Assembly: GCA_963678675.1 (NCBI GenBank)
Contig: OY783197.1
Span: forward strand, 3,506,400 to 3,570,399
DNA: 64,000 bases
From: Xiphydria camelus
Taxonomy: Eukaryota > Arthropoda > Insecta > Hymenoptera > Xiphydriidae
Direction: 5' to 3'
Shown one piece after another: positions 19,401-30,264 of this stretch. Both the position numbers and the translations under genes were made by a program. Position 1 is the first letter of the stretch. Each line of letters opens with the position of its first letter. The notes beneath the pieces were generated by a model, which was not told the DNA's origin, did no database searches, and worked only from the letters and a program-made list of their open reading frames with translations.

Positions 19401-21146
19401 ACCCAGGGCATCTATCCTCCAAAATGTCGAAAATGGAAATTCTTATTTCTTTGGATACCTTGGGTTATTTAATCCAGATTATATTTTTTTATTTTAGAAA
19501 TTGCAACGTTCTAGTAAATAGACCATATACTATTCCCTGATTTTTTCCTATATTTTGGTTAATATTAGGAGTTTTGTATAATCCAATCGACAAAGCTAAG
19601 AAAGTAATGTTTATGGTAGAGACCTTAATCACGGTGCCTAGCAAAATGTAAAAAAGAAATTCTCTGACTTTTCCATCTTTTCCAGTCTGAAACAGCCAAA
19701 TTTCCTTGACCGCTATGAGGATAGATCTACTATAAAAGTATTACATATCAATCATTTTTCTTTGAATGAACCATATAACTATAATATTCATAAAATGGAT
19801 TATAACTGAGAAATAAACATTAAAATAATTTAAACTTGTCAAATCATATTATTCAATGGCTTTTTTTAGAACATGAAAAATCTTAGAATCATACATACCA
19901 CACATGGTGCTAAACTTATTTTCCAGGACAGAAACTTTGATCATTATCTCATTATTTATGAACCTATAGCCTAAATCGATATAAGATTTTGTTGTAGACA
20001 AAAATATAATCTTCAAAGAAGTATTTTACAAACGTGAGCCAAAAGCTCATAGATAATTTATTGATCATTTCAGGTTTCTTTCCTGGTGAATAAGTTTAGC
20101 ATCATATGATATGGAAACCCTTTTTTCACATTTTTATATAAATTATTACAAATTTCAGTAGACTAGAAGTCAAGCTATTTAACAAATTTAAGTCTTTAGG
20201 TAAATATCAGAAAATTCTTTACTTTTCCTGACTTTTCTCTTTTCTACACAATTCCCTGACAATTCCAGGTCTTCCATAATTCCCTGACCGCTGGACACCT
20301 TGTTAATTTTAGTCAATGAGACATACGTAGACTATTACTAGAGATATCTGAAGCAGCAGTGCAAAATTCATTACGAAATGTATCAAAGGTGAAATTTCAA
20401 GAAATCAGCTCTAGTTTACTTATAATTTCTAGTAAAAATTTTAACGTCTTTGACTTTTCCCAGTTTTCCAGGTTTGTAGCCGCTCTGATATATCGATACC
20501 TTACTTTGAAAACCTCGTAAGTGCAATTTTTGACAAAAATACCATTTAATAGATTCATTCCAAAACTATTCAGATTTCAAAGCTTAACGCAGTAAGCTAT
20601 AAATGGCATTTTTGTCAAAAATTGCACTTACGAGGTTTTCAAAGTAAGGTATCGATATTCACATTCTAACGACAATGAATATTGCTATACAATTTGTATT
20701 CCTCAAAGAGGCATCTATCCCATCTTCGCCCTATATAAAATGCCAAAGCTACCGAAGGGAAACATCGTTCCCATCGCGATAGTTCCACACGATTCGTAGC
20801 AGGATCTCAACGAGACATACATACGTCGCGCCGCAACATTTTTATTACCTGGAATCCTTTAGGCCTGCGGGGTCTTCGACAGCACAAGCAGCCGACCAAT
20901 GTAAGCGCGGTGACGGTAACGCCGAGCAGTCCGACCGTGTACCTCTCCCAGTGCAACGGCCACGACGACAGAGCCTCGGAGGAGTCGTCTGCGAGGAAAG
21001 CGCACATTTAGCCGCGACGCTCGCGTCTATTTCACTTAGCGAATCGGAGTGGGCGTACCCGATAAACGTGGGAAGGAGACGGGATGCGCGGCGAGAGTCG
21101 GAAGACTCTCCCAGACAATCCAGCAGATCCACCAGAAGTTCCGCAT
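10468..21146 (-). CDS. LMTK: Lemur-tail-kinase family protein kinase (LMTK/AATK), seven exons
   Basis: Exons in transcript order: 21146-21059, 20988-20849, 17486-13707, 12209-12009, 11768-11642, 11560-11489, 11030-10468; all junctions are GT-AG and in phase, giving about 1656 residues. Exon 1 starts MRNF and encodes a signal peptide; exon 2 gives the membrane helix after HWERY, followed by CCRRPRRPKGFQ. Exon 3 starts EFKDG and carries the kinase domain (glycine loop IGRGWFGKVV, catalytic HTDLAARN, GDYG, SAPES), then VEDFERRWENLRPN as in vertebrate LMTK2. A very long acidic, Ser-rich, disordered tail follows, ending in exon 7 (GDEEFYISSS to GILAQD). LMTKs are membrane-anchored kinases of endosomal traffic and neurite biology. 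The beta-3 lysine is arginine (VVVRIL), so activity is in question. The exact start is an inference from the signal peptide and a 70-bp intron. Confidence 0.88.
11096..11483. mobile_element. AGGCTTC-family MITE filling LMTK intron 6
   Basis: Starts AGGCCTCACAGCATC and ends GGACACGCTGTGA at 11483, the base next to the ACTTAC that is the exon 6 splice donor on minus. The usual terminal AGCCT is missing on this side. The 458-bp intron is therefore almost entirely MITE, with 65 bp left on the acceptor side. Confidence 0.6.
12234..13650. mobile_element. AGGCTTC-family MITE with a nested insertion, in LMTK intron 3
   Basis: Ends are AGGCTTCACAGGTC and ACACACTATGAAGCCT. Flanks GTGATAAC (12226-12233) and GTGATAAA (13651-13658) give the clearest 8-bp target duplication of this family, hAT-like. 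Compared with the 8660 and 45949 copies, about 0.8 kb (about 12490-13320) is extra. That insert holds a short minus-strand frame (12933-13187) with a Lys/Glu-rich coiled-coil end (YLEVERKRKHDAERKRAEKE), like the tail of transposon-encoded Myb/MADF proteins. Confidence 0.68.
17977..18220. repeat. Foldback element in LMTK intron 2
   Basis: Arms of about 100 bp (17977-18079 and 18118-18220) both carry CAATTGAGTC at the outer end and CAGCGTCATATCAA near the centre, in inverted orientation. The host intron (17487-20848) is otherwise AT-rich with no exon that I can support. Confidence 0.65.
19633..20299. repeat. GGTGTCC-ended element, third copy, with nested foldback
   Basis: Left end GGTGCCTAGC followed by CTCTGACTTTTCC; right end CCTGACCGCTGGACACC. 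This is the same family as 2361-6047 and 6415-7649. Nested at 19912-20112 is a ~200-bp foldback whose arms read GCTAAACTTATTTTCCAGGA and the inverse; similar arms occur at about 558 and 5790. Confidence 0.55.
20494..20654. repeat. Near-perfect 161-bp foldback (arms ~53 bp)
   Basis: 20494-20548 (CGATACCTTACTTTGAAAAC and on to ACCATTTA) is mirrored with about one mismatch at 20602-20654. ATAT flanks both ends. High arm identity suggests a recent MITE. Confidence 0.75.
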
Positions 21147-21650
21147 GTCTCTCCGGTGCTCCCAGGTCAGCGCACCGCGAGCGTCATCCTCGGCGCCTCC
21201 CCGGGCACGGCCTCGAGTCGTTGGGCCCCTCGGCGCAGCGGCTCCTACGCGACACGCTCCAGTTTCGCGACACACATTTCACGCGATTTCTTCTCCGCGG
21301 ATTTTTCCAATCTGGGCCATTCCTCGCGGCCGCGCGAGTGGGCAGGTCGTCGTGCGGTCTCACGATCGCGGAGAATCGCGGCGACGCGGACGAGTCTGAG
21401 GCCCTTTCCTCGCGGGAGGACCGCTCGGATCGCGCATGATACGTATCGGCGCAACGGACACGACGGAACGCTCGCGGCAGGAAGACAACAGTCGCCGTCC
21501 GCCTGTTCCGGGTAGGCGTGTGGAAATCGCTTATTCGCTCGCCGAACCTCTCATCGTTTTTCTCCTCCTTCTTTGCTGTCCATCTGGCGGCGCGAGTCGG
21601 GTACTGGAAACTCGTCCGAACTAACATGTTTCGCCGTGGGGGGGCACTGC
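21147..21650 (-). promoter_or_regulatory. GC-rich 5' region of LMTK
   Basis: About 500 bp immediately upstream of the proposed start codon is markedly GC- and CpG-rich compared with the AT-rich sequence on both sides, as expected for the 5' UTR and promoter of a broadly expressed insect gene. No TATA box is evident. Overlapping open frames on both strands here are a by-product of base composition. Confidence 0.4.
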
Positions 21651-24100
21651 TAGTTTCATCCCTTTGGGCGGTGATTTTAAAGTGAAATATTTTAAAATGT
21701 AGGTAAGTCTAGGTAGAAAAAGGTAATGATATTAATATAAGGAAGACCTTTGAGATTAGATTTTGTTTATCTTAAAGAGAATGAAAGGTCTAATTCGATA
21801 TTAAAATAGGTATCGTAATCATTCCACAATCCGGTGTATTTCATACATTTATGATTTGATAATGAAGTGTTTAGAAAAATATGGTCATGTGCACATGATT
21901 AATTTTAAGAAAGAAGTAATAGAAGTGTTGTATAAATTTATATATTAATATATTAATACAACTTGTATTAATTGTGAAATACATAGGTTAGACATTATTA
22001 GTAATTTTCTAAATATTGTTATTACTTGCATATTTTTAAGTATACCTACTGATGATAAGGAGAAAAATGTTGTAAACAAGTCCAGATCCAAATATGAAAA
22101 AATTTTACATCTATAAATACTTCATTTTTTGTTATCCCTAATACCTAATAAAATAAAATTGTATTATTTAGTACATTTGAAAAATACCGCAGTTAAGCTT
22201 TGGCTTACCGCGTAGGAGGCCGCTACTATATATTTTGTTCCCGGTTGGCATGTTTTGATCAGTCTTTTTGTTTGTTAATATTCGAGAAGCAATGATCGCC
22301 AAATTATCAGTGAATCCGTCACCCTTTTCCTTGAAGCAGTTGGGAGACATTGTTGCATTTGCAACGTTGGAGACTTAAAACCAAACCTGTGTGTGTGTGA
22401 CTTTAAAGTCGCACTAAAATTCATCAGTATGTTAAATAATGCGACCAAGGTAGGATGTAGAAAATGGTCGGCGGATGAAGTGTTAGCAATAACTGATTTG
22501 TGGCTCAGTTAAAAAATGTGGCGCAAGGTCACTTGCTTTAGTTGCATCGTCAAGAGGCCGGGTGAAAAACCGCACAGGCTCTGCAAACTTTGTTCGATTC
22601 GTGTTTTATATAAATCTCTGTCGAAGAAGTCCGATCAATATGTACGAGGTCGAACATCATTTCCAAGATCTCTTCAACAAGTCGTTCAAGGGTGTTTCGG
22701 TCTTGAAGAAGGCCATGCATACGATATAGGTATAGTGTGCATGGCCTTCTTCAAGTCCGAAACACCCTTAAGCAGCAATAGACTTATTCGTCGTATGTGT
22801 TGACGAAAACTATGCTTTATATGGACTTCATACATGACATCAATGTCGCATCGATTATGAAACTTGTACGGTAAGCTCTTCATCAAAGTAACGGTCCCCT
22901 AAATTTTCCAAAGGCGATCTCGAATAATGTTTTCAAGCTTTCTCTAGATTCTCAACAATATTATCTGTCGAGAAATAAAGATCCGCACTCAGTTTGGCTC
23001 TAGCCTAACGTAACATTAGTATTTCAACAGGTTGTAATTGTAGTCCACCATCTCCTTAAACTGAATGATCTTTATGCGTTTAATGTGCAAAATAATTGTG
23101 ATCAAAGTATTTAAGTAATTTTCTATTGTAGATACAACACGTAGTTTGAGAATTCTAATACATTCTTTATATTATTGAGAGACTTGATACCTCAATTACC
23201 GGGATTAAGCTTACAATGTCTAACGAGCATTGTACACGCTACTGCGTACATCCAACTGTACAATGACCCGCCTGTAGACCAAATGATAAAAAGGTTAATA
23301 CTACTATAGTTCCATTCCTGTTGAATTGTCGATATGTACACCTCAAAGATTTCCGTGCATTTTTCACAATAAATATGTAGGAGTATGCAATGATTTTTCT
23401 ATTTCCACGGTATTTCATATGTCTCTTAATATAGTCTTGTTTTATAGAAACTGGCATATTCGCCGGCATGAAAGTTTACCGGTGAGATTAATATTTTGAA
23501 TGTCGTACAAATGTAATACCTATGATCTCTAAATATCAATTTAGATTTCAGATATCAGTGCAGCATCGGAAGAATTTCAACAAGTACATGGAAACGAAAC
23601 AATATTTAAAATTCATTTTATTCAATTAAAATTTTTATACGAGCAAGCATTTCAGGACTAGTTTGGTTGCTCGTGCTATTCAGAAGTACGTTTTATAGGT
23701 ACTCTCTTTCAATGAGAAGTGCACATTTATTTTGCTAAATAATTGAAGAGTCACATTTACACACAGATTTAACATTGTCTAGGGACAAGTTAGATGATTA
23801 ACTTTGCATATATAATACATATGTACATAAAATCGCCTTTTTGACACTGACGTGTTCACGTTTACGAGACGTCATTTTCGCATCAAGATAAGCAGGAAAC
23901 TCTTCATTGATAAATCTTCAATAGATTCCACTTCCCCTTAGATAATACTTTCAATTTCTGTTTTCTTTGAAATGATTCAGACATAAATGCAATTGCCTAG
24001 TGTTTTTACAACGCTAGTGTGAAAATGCTGAGGAAGAAATGATTGTGCGTTCAGTTCCTTTCCATTTTATTTCATCAGTTCTATATTGAATTTCTTTACT
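21651..24100. other. AT-rich intergenic region between LMTK and the ornithine carrier
   Basis: Mostly low-complexity AT-rich DNA. At 22440-22510 a short frame reads RKWSADEVLAITDLW, resembling the start of a transposon-encoded Myb/SANT domain, and stops soon after. The only structured item is the hairpin at 22688-22769. I see no intact gene. Confidence 0.5.
22688..22769. repeat. 82-nt hairpin, precursor-microRNA size
   Basis: Arms 22688-22722 and 22735-22769 pair with about 33 of 35 positions matched, around a 12-nt loop (GATATAGGTATA). The arm core is GCATGGCCTTCTTCAAG. It lies in a decayed transposon-like frame, so a local inverted duplication is as likely as a small-RNA gene. Confidence 0.6.
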
Positions 24101-24150
24101 GTTCAGATATGAAAAAGAGAAGAAATATGCTATATACATCAGTCGATTCG

Positions 24151-25699
24151 TTAATCGATCAAAACTTTGGTCATTAACTTTTTCGAATATTCGTAAGCCA
24201 CGAATAGCGTCGCAGTTGCGGGTATTGTCCTTATTAAAGTAGGTTTCAAGCCATTGTACAAAGCTCCGACACCTTCCGTCCTAATTATATCCTTCGTAAT
24301 CGCCAAAGCCGGACTTCTCAAATCCTGCACCTGGCGTAAATATCGTGAGAACAAGTGATATCCATTGCAAATATTTTGCACGCCGTACACATGGCGAGAT
24401 TAAACAACTTACTTGAATTCTACTTTTTACTACGTCTGCCGGAAATATCACGAGCCATAACACAATTCCACCTACGGCACCAGCTACCATAGTTCTTTGC
24501 CAACCGATGTCTCCCTTATCCTGACCCGGTTTCGCAAGAAGTAGCCTCGTTGCTTCGTAACCGCCGAAGAAGAAAAAATACCCAGGCATTTCCCTAGCAA
24601 TTGTGGACGTTAAGCCCCTGAATAAACCGCTAATCCCTTCTCGATGCAAGATCTGCCGCGTCAATCGCCAAGGGCCTATTAAATGCTGAAAAATCGTGAG
24701 TGCTTCGCTCTTGCGTTTAAATGTTCAATTATTATAAACTTATTACGGGATTATCGTATACTTACTACGGAACCCCCTGGACCCGCCCTTTGTACTTGAA
24801 CTTCTCTCATAGCTTGCAATTGACACTTTATTAGTTCAGTAGGACACAGCGTTAAGGAAGAAAAGAAAGCGGCAAAGAATCCCGCCCAGGCGTTCCCTAG
24901 TGTGCTCATATCCTCTACCCTCTTAAGACCTATTAAGTATTTTGTGCAATGATCGAATCAAATCGTTTCGCGATTTAAAACTAAGGGTTATAGCCCTTTT
25001 ATATCAAATTCGAAAGCGTGGTCATACCTGACAACGAAGCAATGGCCTTCTGGCAAACCCCGTAAGCCGCGAATAGAACGGAGTTTTCGGCGACGTTCGC
25101 CACTATCGCGGGAACGGTCCCCGCATATAATCCTCTAGTTATTCCATCCGTCCTCAACGTTTTCATAAAACAATCAATCATGCCTTTGTACAATGATGGG
25201 AAGGTTTGCATCTTAACTTTTACAGTGTCCAAAGGTTGACCGACGAAAACGAGGGCTATTCCACCTGGAATAAGGTAACTAAGTATAGGAATAAAGTTAA
25301 GGAATAAGATCAAAATACATTTTGAGATAAATTTAATTCTACAATTTTCGATAAACGAAGATAAAGTGAATTTTGCCAATAAGCGCTTCATAATTAATTC
25401 AAAAGCATATCTGTATCGACCAAGCCTGATAAATGATGTCATACACTCAATAACTCCCATGAACTTTCAACTCACGGTCGATTTCAAAACGTCACACGAC
25501 GAAGTGCTCTGTACTTGTATCGGTATTGAATTTAAATTTGCAATCTGAGCGCCAAATCGGAACCATACGTAGCGGCGATGCACGAAGTTTCATCAGTGAA
25601 AAATAAAAAATTACCGATTGATCCAGCGGTGAAGTCGATTACTCCGGCCTTGAGACTCTTCAATTGCTCCCCGTTGCCGTCCATAGTTTCCAGTGTCAT
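24151..25699 (-). CDS. SLC25A15: Mitochondrial ornithine carrier, SLC25A15/ORC1 family
   Basis: Five exons: 25699-25615, 25264-25028, 24929-24766, 24685-24413, 24330-24151, all GT-AG and in phase, 312 residues against 301 in human ORC1. The start ATG has an in-frame stop 15 nt upstream. The three mitochondrial carrier repeats are visible: [18 protein letters not shown], then [14 protein letters not shown], then [11 protein letters not shown]. Family hallmarks are [28 protein letters not shown] and [20 protein letters not shown]. It exchanges cytosolic ornithine for matrix citrulline across the inner membrane. The second repeat loop [18 protein letters not shown] aligns well with human ORC1. 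The gene lies head to head with CPSF73, about 2.3 kb apart. Confidence 0.92.
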
Positions 25700-27700
25700 T
25701 TTCGTACGCGGTATTTACGATAAAATTAACGAAATCGCGAAGAGGTTATGACAGACTCCAATTGTAACGTCATGTGACTCTGACACCCGCGAGCTCGAAA
25801 TAATGCGCACGCGCGTGCACATCCTACGCGATCTATGCATCTTGATTTCAATTAATTTTATAAGTTAATGTGTACTTGGGATTTTCTACAGTCACGCGGA
25901 ACGGCGTTATTACTACAAGAACTAATAGGAGGCGGCTTTTCCTTCTTGTTTCTTATCAAATGTAAACTATTTTACTGTGTGTTGGGTAGATTGATAAGAT
26001 AACTCAGGGACGTCTCGCTCAAAAATGCCAGGGTGCTTCTGAGGGCTACTGGCAGTTACACATTCTTTAACCAAATTTCTAAACTTCACGTTCGAAATAT
26101 TCTATCGCACGTAGAGTATTTATTCTATCATGATCACATTAATTAAAATATGTATGAATTATAGCAACCAAGCTTGTGGTTCTAATATCGTGTAAATTTT
26201 GTCAGAGAGATAGATTTTCTTGTAGAAAGAAGAGCCTGAGAATTGCAGACGATTATTTATAAATAACAGATCATCGATGTGTTAAAAGAATTGAAGAAAA
26301 GTCCGAATGCAGTAATCTTATTTTATTATTTTCTTGCAGTACGATGGTAATGGCATACTGCATGGTAATGCCCGTGATACATCACTCTCGGTATTTCTTT
26401 TTTCTAGATTAAAAAAATCTAGTATCACGGAAGAGGTAATGCATTAAAAAACCTAAAACCAGCTCGAGTAAACTTTTTTTCCAGCTTCACAATAATGGCA
26501 TTACCATCGTACTGCAAGAAAATAATAAAATAAGATAGGCTGCATTCCGACTTTTCTTCAATTCTTTCAACACATCGATGATACGTTATTTATAAATAAT
26601 CGTCTACAATTCTCATGCTCTTCTTTCTACAAGAAAATCTATCTCTCTGACAAAATTTATACGATATTCCAACGTTGAACTTCGTACTATTTATATACCT
26701 ACTCCCTTACGCGCGGGGGTAAGTAAATAAAAATGTATCTTAAATCTCCGAAAGTTCTTCACCGATTGCTTTAAAATTTTGATACAACGTTGCTTTCGAA
26801 CACGCGCGTTCTTTTTTTATACCTATTCGCGGACGAAGTCGTGAGGGGAAAGCTAGGTGTCAATCCTGTGACAGGTAAAAACATGCTTTTAAACAATTTC
26901 TATATCTGCACAGACAATGGAACAACAACAAAAAATGATCGCGTACAGCTATATCAGTAAAATCGTTTGACCATTGTCCAAAATATATCGAGCAGCACAC
27001 ATTTTATCAATGTCTGCTACATGTAGGTACCTACCGACAGCTAAATTTTCGCTTTGTCGTATTTCCCGATCGGTCATCTATTGGAATTCGTCAATGCTCC
27101 CCTTTACAAAGCCGACTTAGAATTCGAAATATGTATAGCGGTATCTATTAGCGTGGCACTGCAGTAAATAGCTCATTCTAACCTTACCTGTCCCGTAATT
27201 AACCTTTCGGGAAAGATGCGGGACTACGAACGCATTCGCAACCCACGTTCGCCGAAACATACCGCCCGCCTCGCCGTTACGACCGATGTAGAGATTAGAT
27301 CTAGATTAGCGCGTTACTTAGTTTGTGATGATAGTGAGCGGTAAGAAATGACGTAGAAGTCCCTTTACGACGGAACACATATTAACACAAACTTAAGTCA
27401 CTTGATACATTTTGTAAATCGGTCACAATGGCGAAGCGGTATGTTTTGGCGAATTTGGACTGTTAATGATGGAGGTATATGAGATTTTTTGGTGCTTCAT
27501 TAGAACATCAAAATGAAGGTCTCTGACTATACACCTTTCCCAGAAATCAATTATCGGACGGATCTCGACGTGAGCCGTCTCACGCAGTTAAACTCAATGC
27601 CTGGCTTATTAAGGTACGAAGGAATTTATTTACCGTTCGAGGTACAGCAACGGTACCTTCGCCCTTTGGACACAGACTCAGACAGTCCCCAACGTCATCG
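25700..27700. other. Intergenic region between SLC25A15 and CPSF73
   Basis: Holds a long foldback (26184-26668) and otherwise unremarkable sequence. A 70-codon frame at 27513-27725 has no recognisable features. A CG-richer stretch at about 27200-27330 could be upstream regulatory DNA. Confidence 0.4.
26184..26668. repeat. 485-bp foldback with ~170-bp arms
   Basis: 26184-26355 and 26497-26668 are inverted copies (AATATCGTGTAAATTTTGTC at one end, its complement at the other; TTGCAGTACGATGGTAATG near the centre). The arms differ by scattered substitutions only. If transcribed it would form a long double-stranded RNA. It probably represents a MITE. Confidence 0.75.
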
Positions 27701-27995
27701 GCTGTTCCACCAACCTTCCTCCTGATAGCCAATCAGGTAGCGTCGTCCACGCTATCCCCTCCCTCGACTAAATGTCGCTACGTTCCGAACTACATAAGAC
27801 GGAGCCAGAGGCTCCCGGACGCCAGTTATCATCAGTCATCAACGCGTTGTGTATTTCTAGTGGACTTTATTTCTGCTTCGCGAATCGGTGCATGTGTGAC
27901 ACGAGGTACGGTTGTGGTAAAAGTTTCGTCGTAAAACTTGACAATTAACACGTTCAATTTGATCCAACGCGCGATTCTTCGTCGGTGCCAAAGAG
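27701..27995 (+). promoter_or_regulatory. 5' flank of CPSF73
   Basis: A weak TATA-like ACATAAG (about 27792) is followed about 35 bp later by ATCATCAGTCATC, similar to an arthropod initiator (TCAGT). A 5' UTR of roughly 165 nt would then precede the ATG at 27996, whose context is AGAGATGGC. Confidence 0.35.
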
Positions 27996-29831
27996 ATGGC
28001 TAAAAGAAAACCAGAAACGGAAGTTCCAGCGCAGGAGAGTTTACTATCGATACGGCCTCTTGGAGCGGGGCAGGAGGTAGGGAGGTCCTGCATCATATTG
28101 GAGTTCCACGGCAAAAAAATCATGTTAGACTGCGGCATTCATCCCGGTTTGTCCGGTATGGATGCACTTCAGTTTGTCGATTTGGTGGAGGCCGACGAAA
28201 TAGATCTCTTGCTGATTTCGCATTTCCACCTCGATCAATGCGGCGCGCTACCCTGGTTCTTGCAAAAGACCAGCTTCAAGGGACGTTGTTTCATGACGCA
28301 CGCTACAAAAGCAATCTATCGTTGGCTCTTGTCTGATTACATCAGAGTCAGTAACATCGCTACCGAGCAGATGTTGTACACGGAATCGGATCTGGAAACT
28401 AGCATGGACAAAATCGAAACTATCAATTTTCACGAAGAGAAGGACGTGTTCGGCATTAAATTTTGGGCGTACAACGCTGGACACGTTTTGGGCGCCGCTA
28501 TGTTCATGATAGAAATAGCCGGCGTAAAGATATTGTACACCGGAGACTTCAGTCGCCAAGAGCACAGACATCTGATGGCTGCAGAAATACCCAACGTACA
28601 TCCGGATGTTCTCATCACCGAATCCACTTACGGCACTAACATCCATGAGAAACGCGAGGATCGCGAGGGGAGGTTCACCAACTTGGTTCACGAGATCGTG
28701 AACAGGGGGGGCAGATGCTTGATTCCAGTATTCGCATTGGGTCGAGCGCAGGAATTGCTGCTGATTCTGGACGAATACTGGAGCCAGCATCCCGAACTGC
28801 AGGAAATACCGATCTATTTCGCATCTTCGCTTGCTAAAAAGTGCATGGCGGTATATCAGACTTACGTGAATGCAATGAATGACAAGATTAAAAGGCAGAT
28901 AGCCATTAACAATCCTTTCATCTTTAAACACATCTCCAATTTAAAGGGAATTGATCACTTCGAGGATATAGGACCCTGCGTGGTGATGGCCTCGCCCGGT
29001 ATGATGCAGAGCGGTTTGTCGAGGGAGCTCTTCGAATCTTGGTGCACGGATTACAAAAACGGAGTAATAATCGCGGGTTACTGCGTGGAGGGGACCTTGG
29101 CCAAAACCATTCTCTCGGAACCACGAGAAATAACGACCATGTTGGGAACGAAATTGCCGCTGAAGATGTCGGTCGATTACATCTTGTTCTCCGCTCACGC
29201 GGACTATCAGCAGACCTCCGAATTCATAAGGATACTGAAGCCACTGCATGTGGTGCTGGTTCACGGCGAGCAAAACGAAATGGGAAGGCTGAAGGCCGCT
29301 CTGCAACGCGAGTACGAGGACGATCCAAACACCGCCATGGAGATCCACAATTCGAGGAATGCAGTAGCTGTGGAACTCTACTTCAGAGGGAGGACGACTG
29401 CCAAAGTGATGGGCACGCTGGCGATGGACCCGCCGAAGCCGGGACAGAAACTCTCCGGTGTTCTGGTGAAGAGGAACTTCAATTATTATATACTATCGCC
29501 GTGCGATTTATCCGAGTTCACGGATATGAGCACGAGTCAAGTCATTCAAAGGCTAAATGTGGACTTCTCGGCGCCCCTCTCGGTGCTCAAACACCTATTG
29601 ATTCAAATAGATGGAAACCTGGAGGTGGTGGACGACAAGAAGTTGCGGGTATTCAAAAACGTAGACGTTACGATTGACGGCAAAATTGTGGTAATGGAAT
29701 GGATCGCGACACCGGTCAACGACATGTACGCGGACTCTGTGCTGACCGCGTTGCGTCAAGCGGAGGTGATGGACGCGCCGCTCAAGATGCTACCAGCCCC
29801 GACCAAAATGGACCAAACTGGAAAATATTGA
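27996..29831 (+). CDS. CPSF3: CPSF73 (CPSF3), pre-mRNA 3'-end processing endonuclease, single exon, altered
   Basis: An unbroken 611-codon frame is very close to human CPSF73 across the metallo-beta-lactamase and beta-CASP domains: [124 protein letters not shown]73 cuts pre-mRNA after the AAUAAA signal in the nuclear CPSF complex and also matures histone mRNA. Two oddities: the metal-binding motif reads HFHLDQ where the family has HFHLDH, so one zinc ligand is glutamine (codon CAA), and the frame ends early at MDQTGKY, before the conserved C-terminal domain. No intron interrupts the gene. Either a functional but variant gene, a retrocopy, or a sequence error near 29820. Confidence 0.88.
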   Translation: MAKRKPETEVPAQESLLSIRPLGAGQEVGRSCIILEFHGKKIMLDCGIHPGLSGMDALQFVDLVEADEIDLLLISHFHLDQCGALPWFLQKTSFKGRCFMTHATKAIYRWLLSDYIRVSNIATEQMLYTESDLETSMDKIETINFHEEKDVFGIKFWAYNAGHVLGAAMFMIEIAGVKILYTGDFSRQEHRHLMAAEIPNVHPDVLITESTYGTNIHEKREDREGRFTNLVHEIVNRGGRCLIPVFALGRAQELLLILDEYWSQHPELQEIPIYFASSLAKKCMAVYQTYVNAMNDKIKRQIAINNPFIFKHISNLKGIDHFEDIGPCVVMASPGMMQSGLSRELFESWCTDYKNGVIIAGYCVEGTLAKTILSEPREITTMLGTKLPLKMSVDYILFSAHADYQQTSEFIRILKPLHVVLVHGEQNEMGRLKAALQREYEDDPNTAMEIHNSRNAVAVELYFRGRTTAKVMGTLAMDPPKPGQKLSGVLVKRNFNYYILSPCDLSEFTDMSTSQVIQRLNVDFSAPLSVLKHLLIQIDGNLEVVDDKKLRVFKNVDVTIDGKIVVMEWIATPVNDMYADSVLTALRQAEVMDAPLKMLPAPTKMDQTGKY

Positions 29832-29992
29832 AGGGAGAGAAATTGTACGTCACAGTAGACGGCAAGAAGGCCCACATGGATCTTCTGAATCTTGAGGTGA
29901 CCAGCAAAGATGACGAGACGTTTCAGCAAATCGTGCAAACTGCCGTGACCAAGTTGTACCAGTCATCGGAGCCACCCTGCAACACGATATGA
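29832..29992 (+). pseudogene. CPSF3: Out-of-frame C-terminal domain of CPSF73
   Basis: Directly after the CPSF73 stop, another frame reads EKLYVTVDGKKAHMDLLNLE and on to AVTKLYQSSEPP, with a stop at 29990. It matches the last part of human CPSF73 (VTVDGKTANLNLE and the end AAQRLYEALTPVH). By comparison with the human protein, about 35 residues just before it are absent, so the break looks like a small deletion plus frameshift rather than one miscalled base. The C-terminal domain normally contacts CPSF100 and symplekin. Confidence 0.7.
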
Positions 29993-30258
29993 ACAAGTTT
30001 CAAATTATGAGGTGTGAGGACAATCATTTTATTCGCATTTCAAGTACGAGATTCATCACGACACTACCTTATCAATACGAGCGTCTTTATTGTATATTAA
30101 ATTATTCCAGGCCTTACTTTTTTACCGCTCAACTTTGTATAATTATTATAAGACAAAAAATCATTATAATCAGTTAATATTGTATCTATCCATGTACAGA
30201 ATAATGTTAAGAATAGTAATGAATTGATACGTATAATTAACAATTGCATAATTTATAT

Positions 30259-30264
30259 AAATAA
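30259..30264 (+). terminator. Polyadenylation signal for CPSF73
   Basis: AATAAA in TATAAATAAAAATG, about 270 bp after the last CPSF73-like codon. A second AATAAAG is at about 30354. On the opposite strand an AATAAA (TTTATT at about 30337) fits the dynein gene, so the two transcripts probably overlap at their 3' ends. Confidence 0.5.

Noticed and set aside
20807..21007. LMTK start at the ATG at 21007
   Set aside because: A stop lies directly upstream, there would be no signal peptide, and a 70-bp GT-AG intron gives a better model.
22168..22350. Minus-strand frame containing FKEKGDGFTDNL
   Set aside because: Sixty codons in AT-rich DNA with no recognisable domain or signals; at most a transposon scrap.
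27513..27725. 70-codon frame before CPSF73
   Set aside because: No similarity, no splice or polyadenylation context, length expected by chance.
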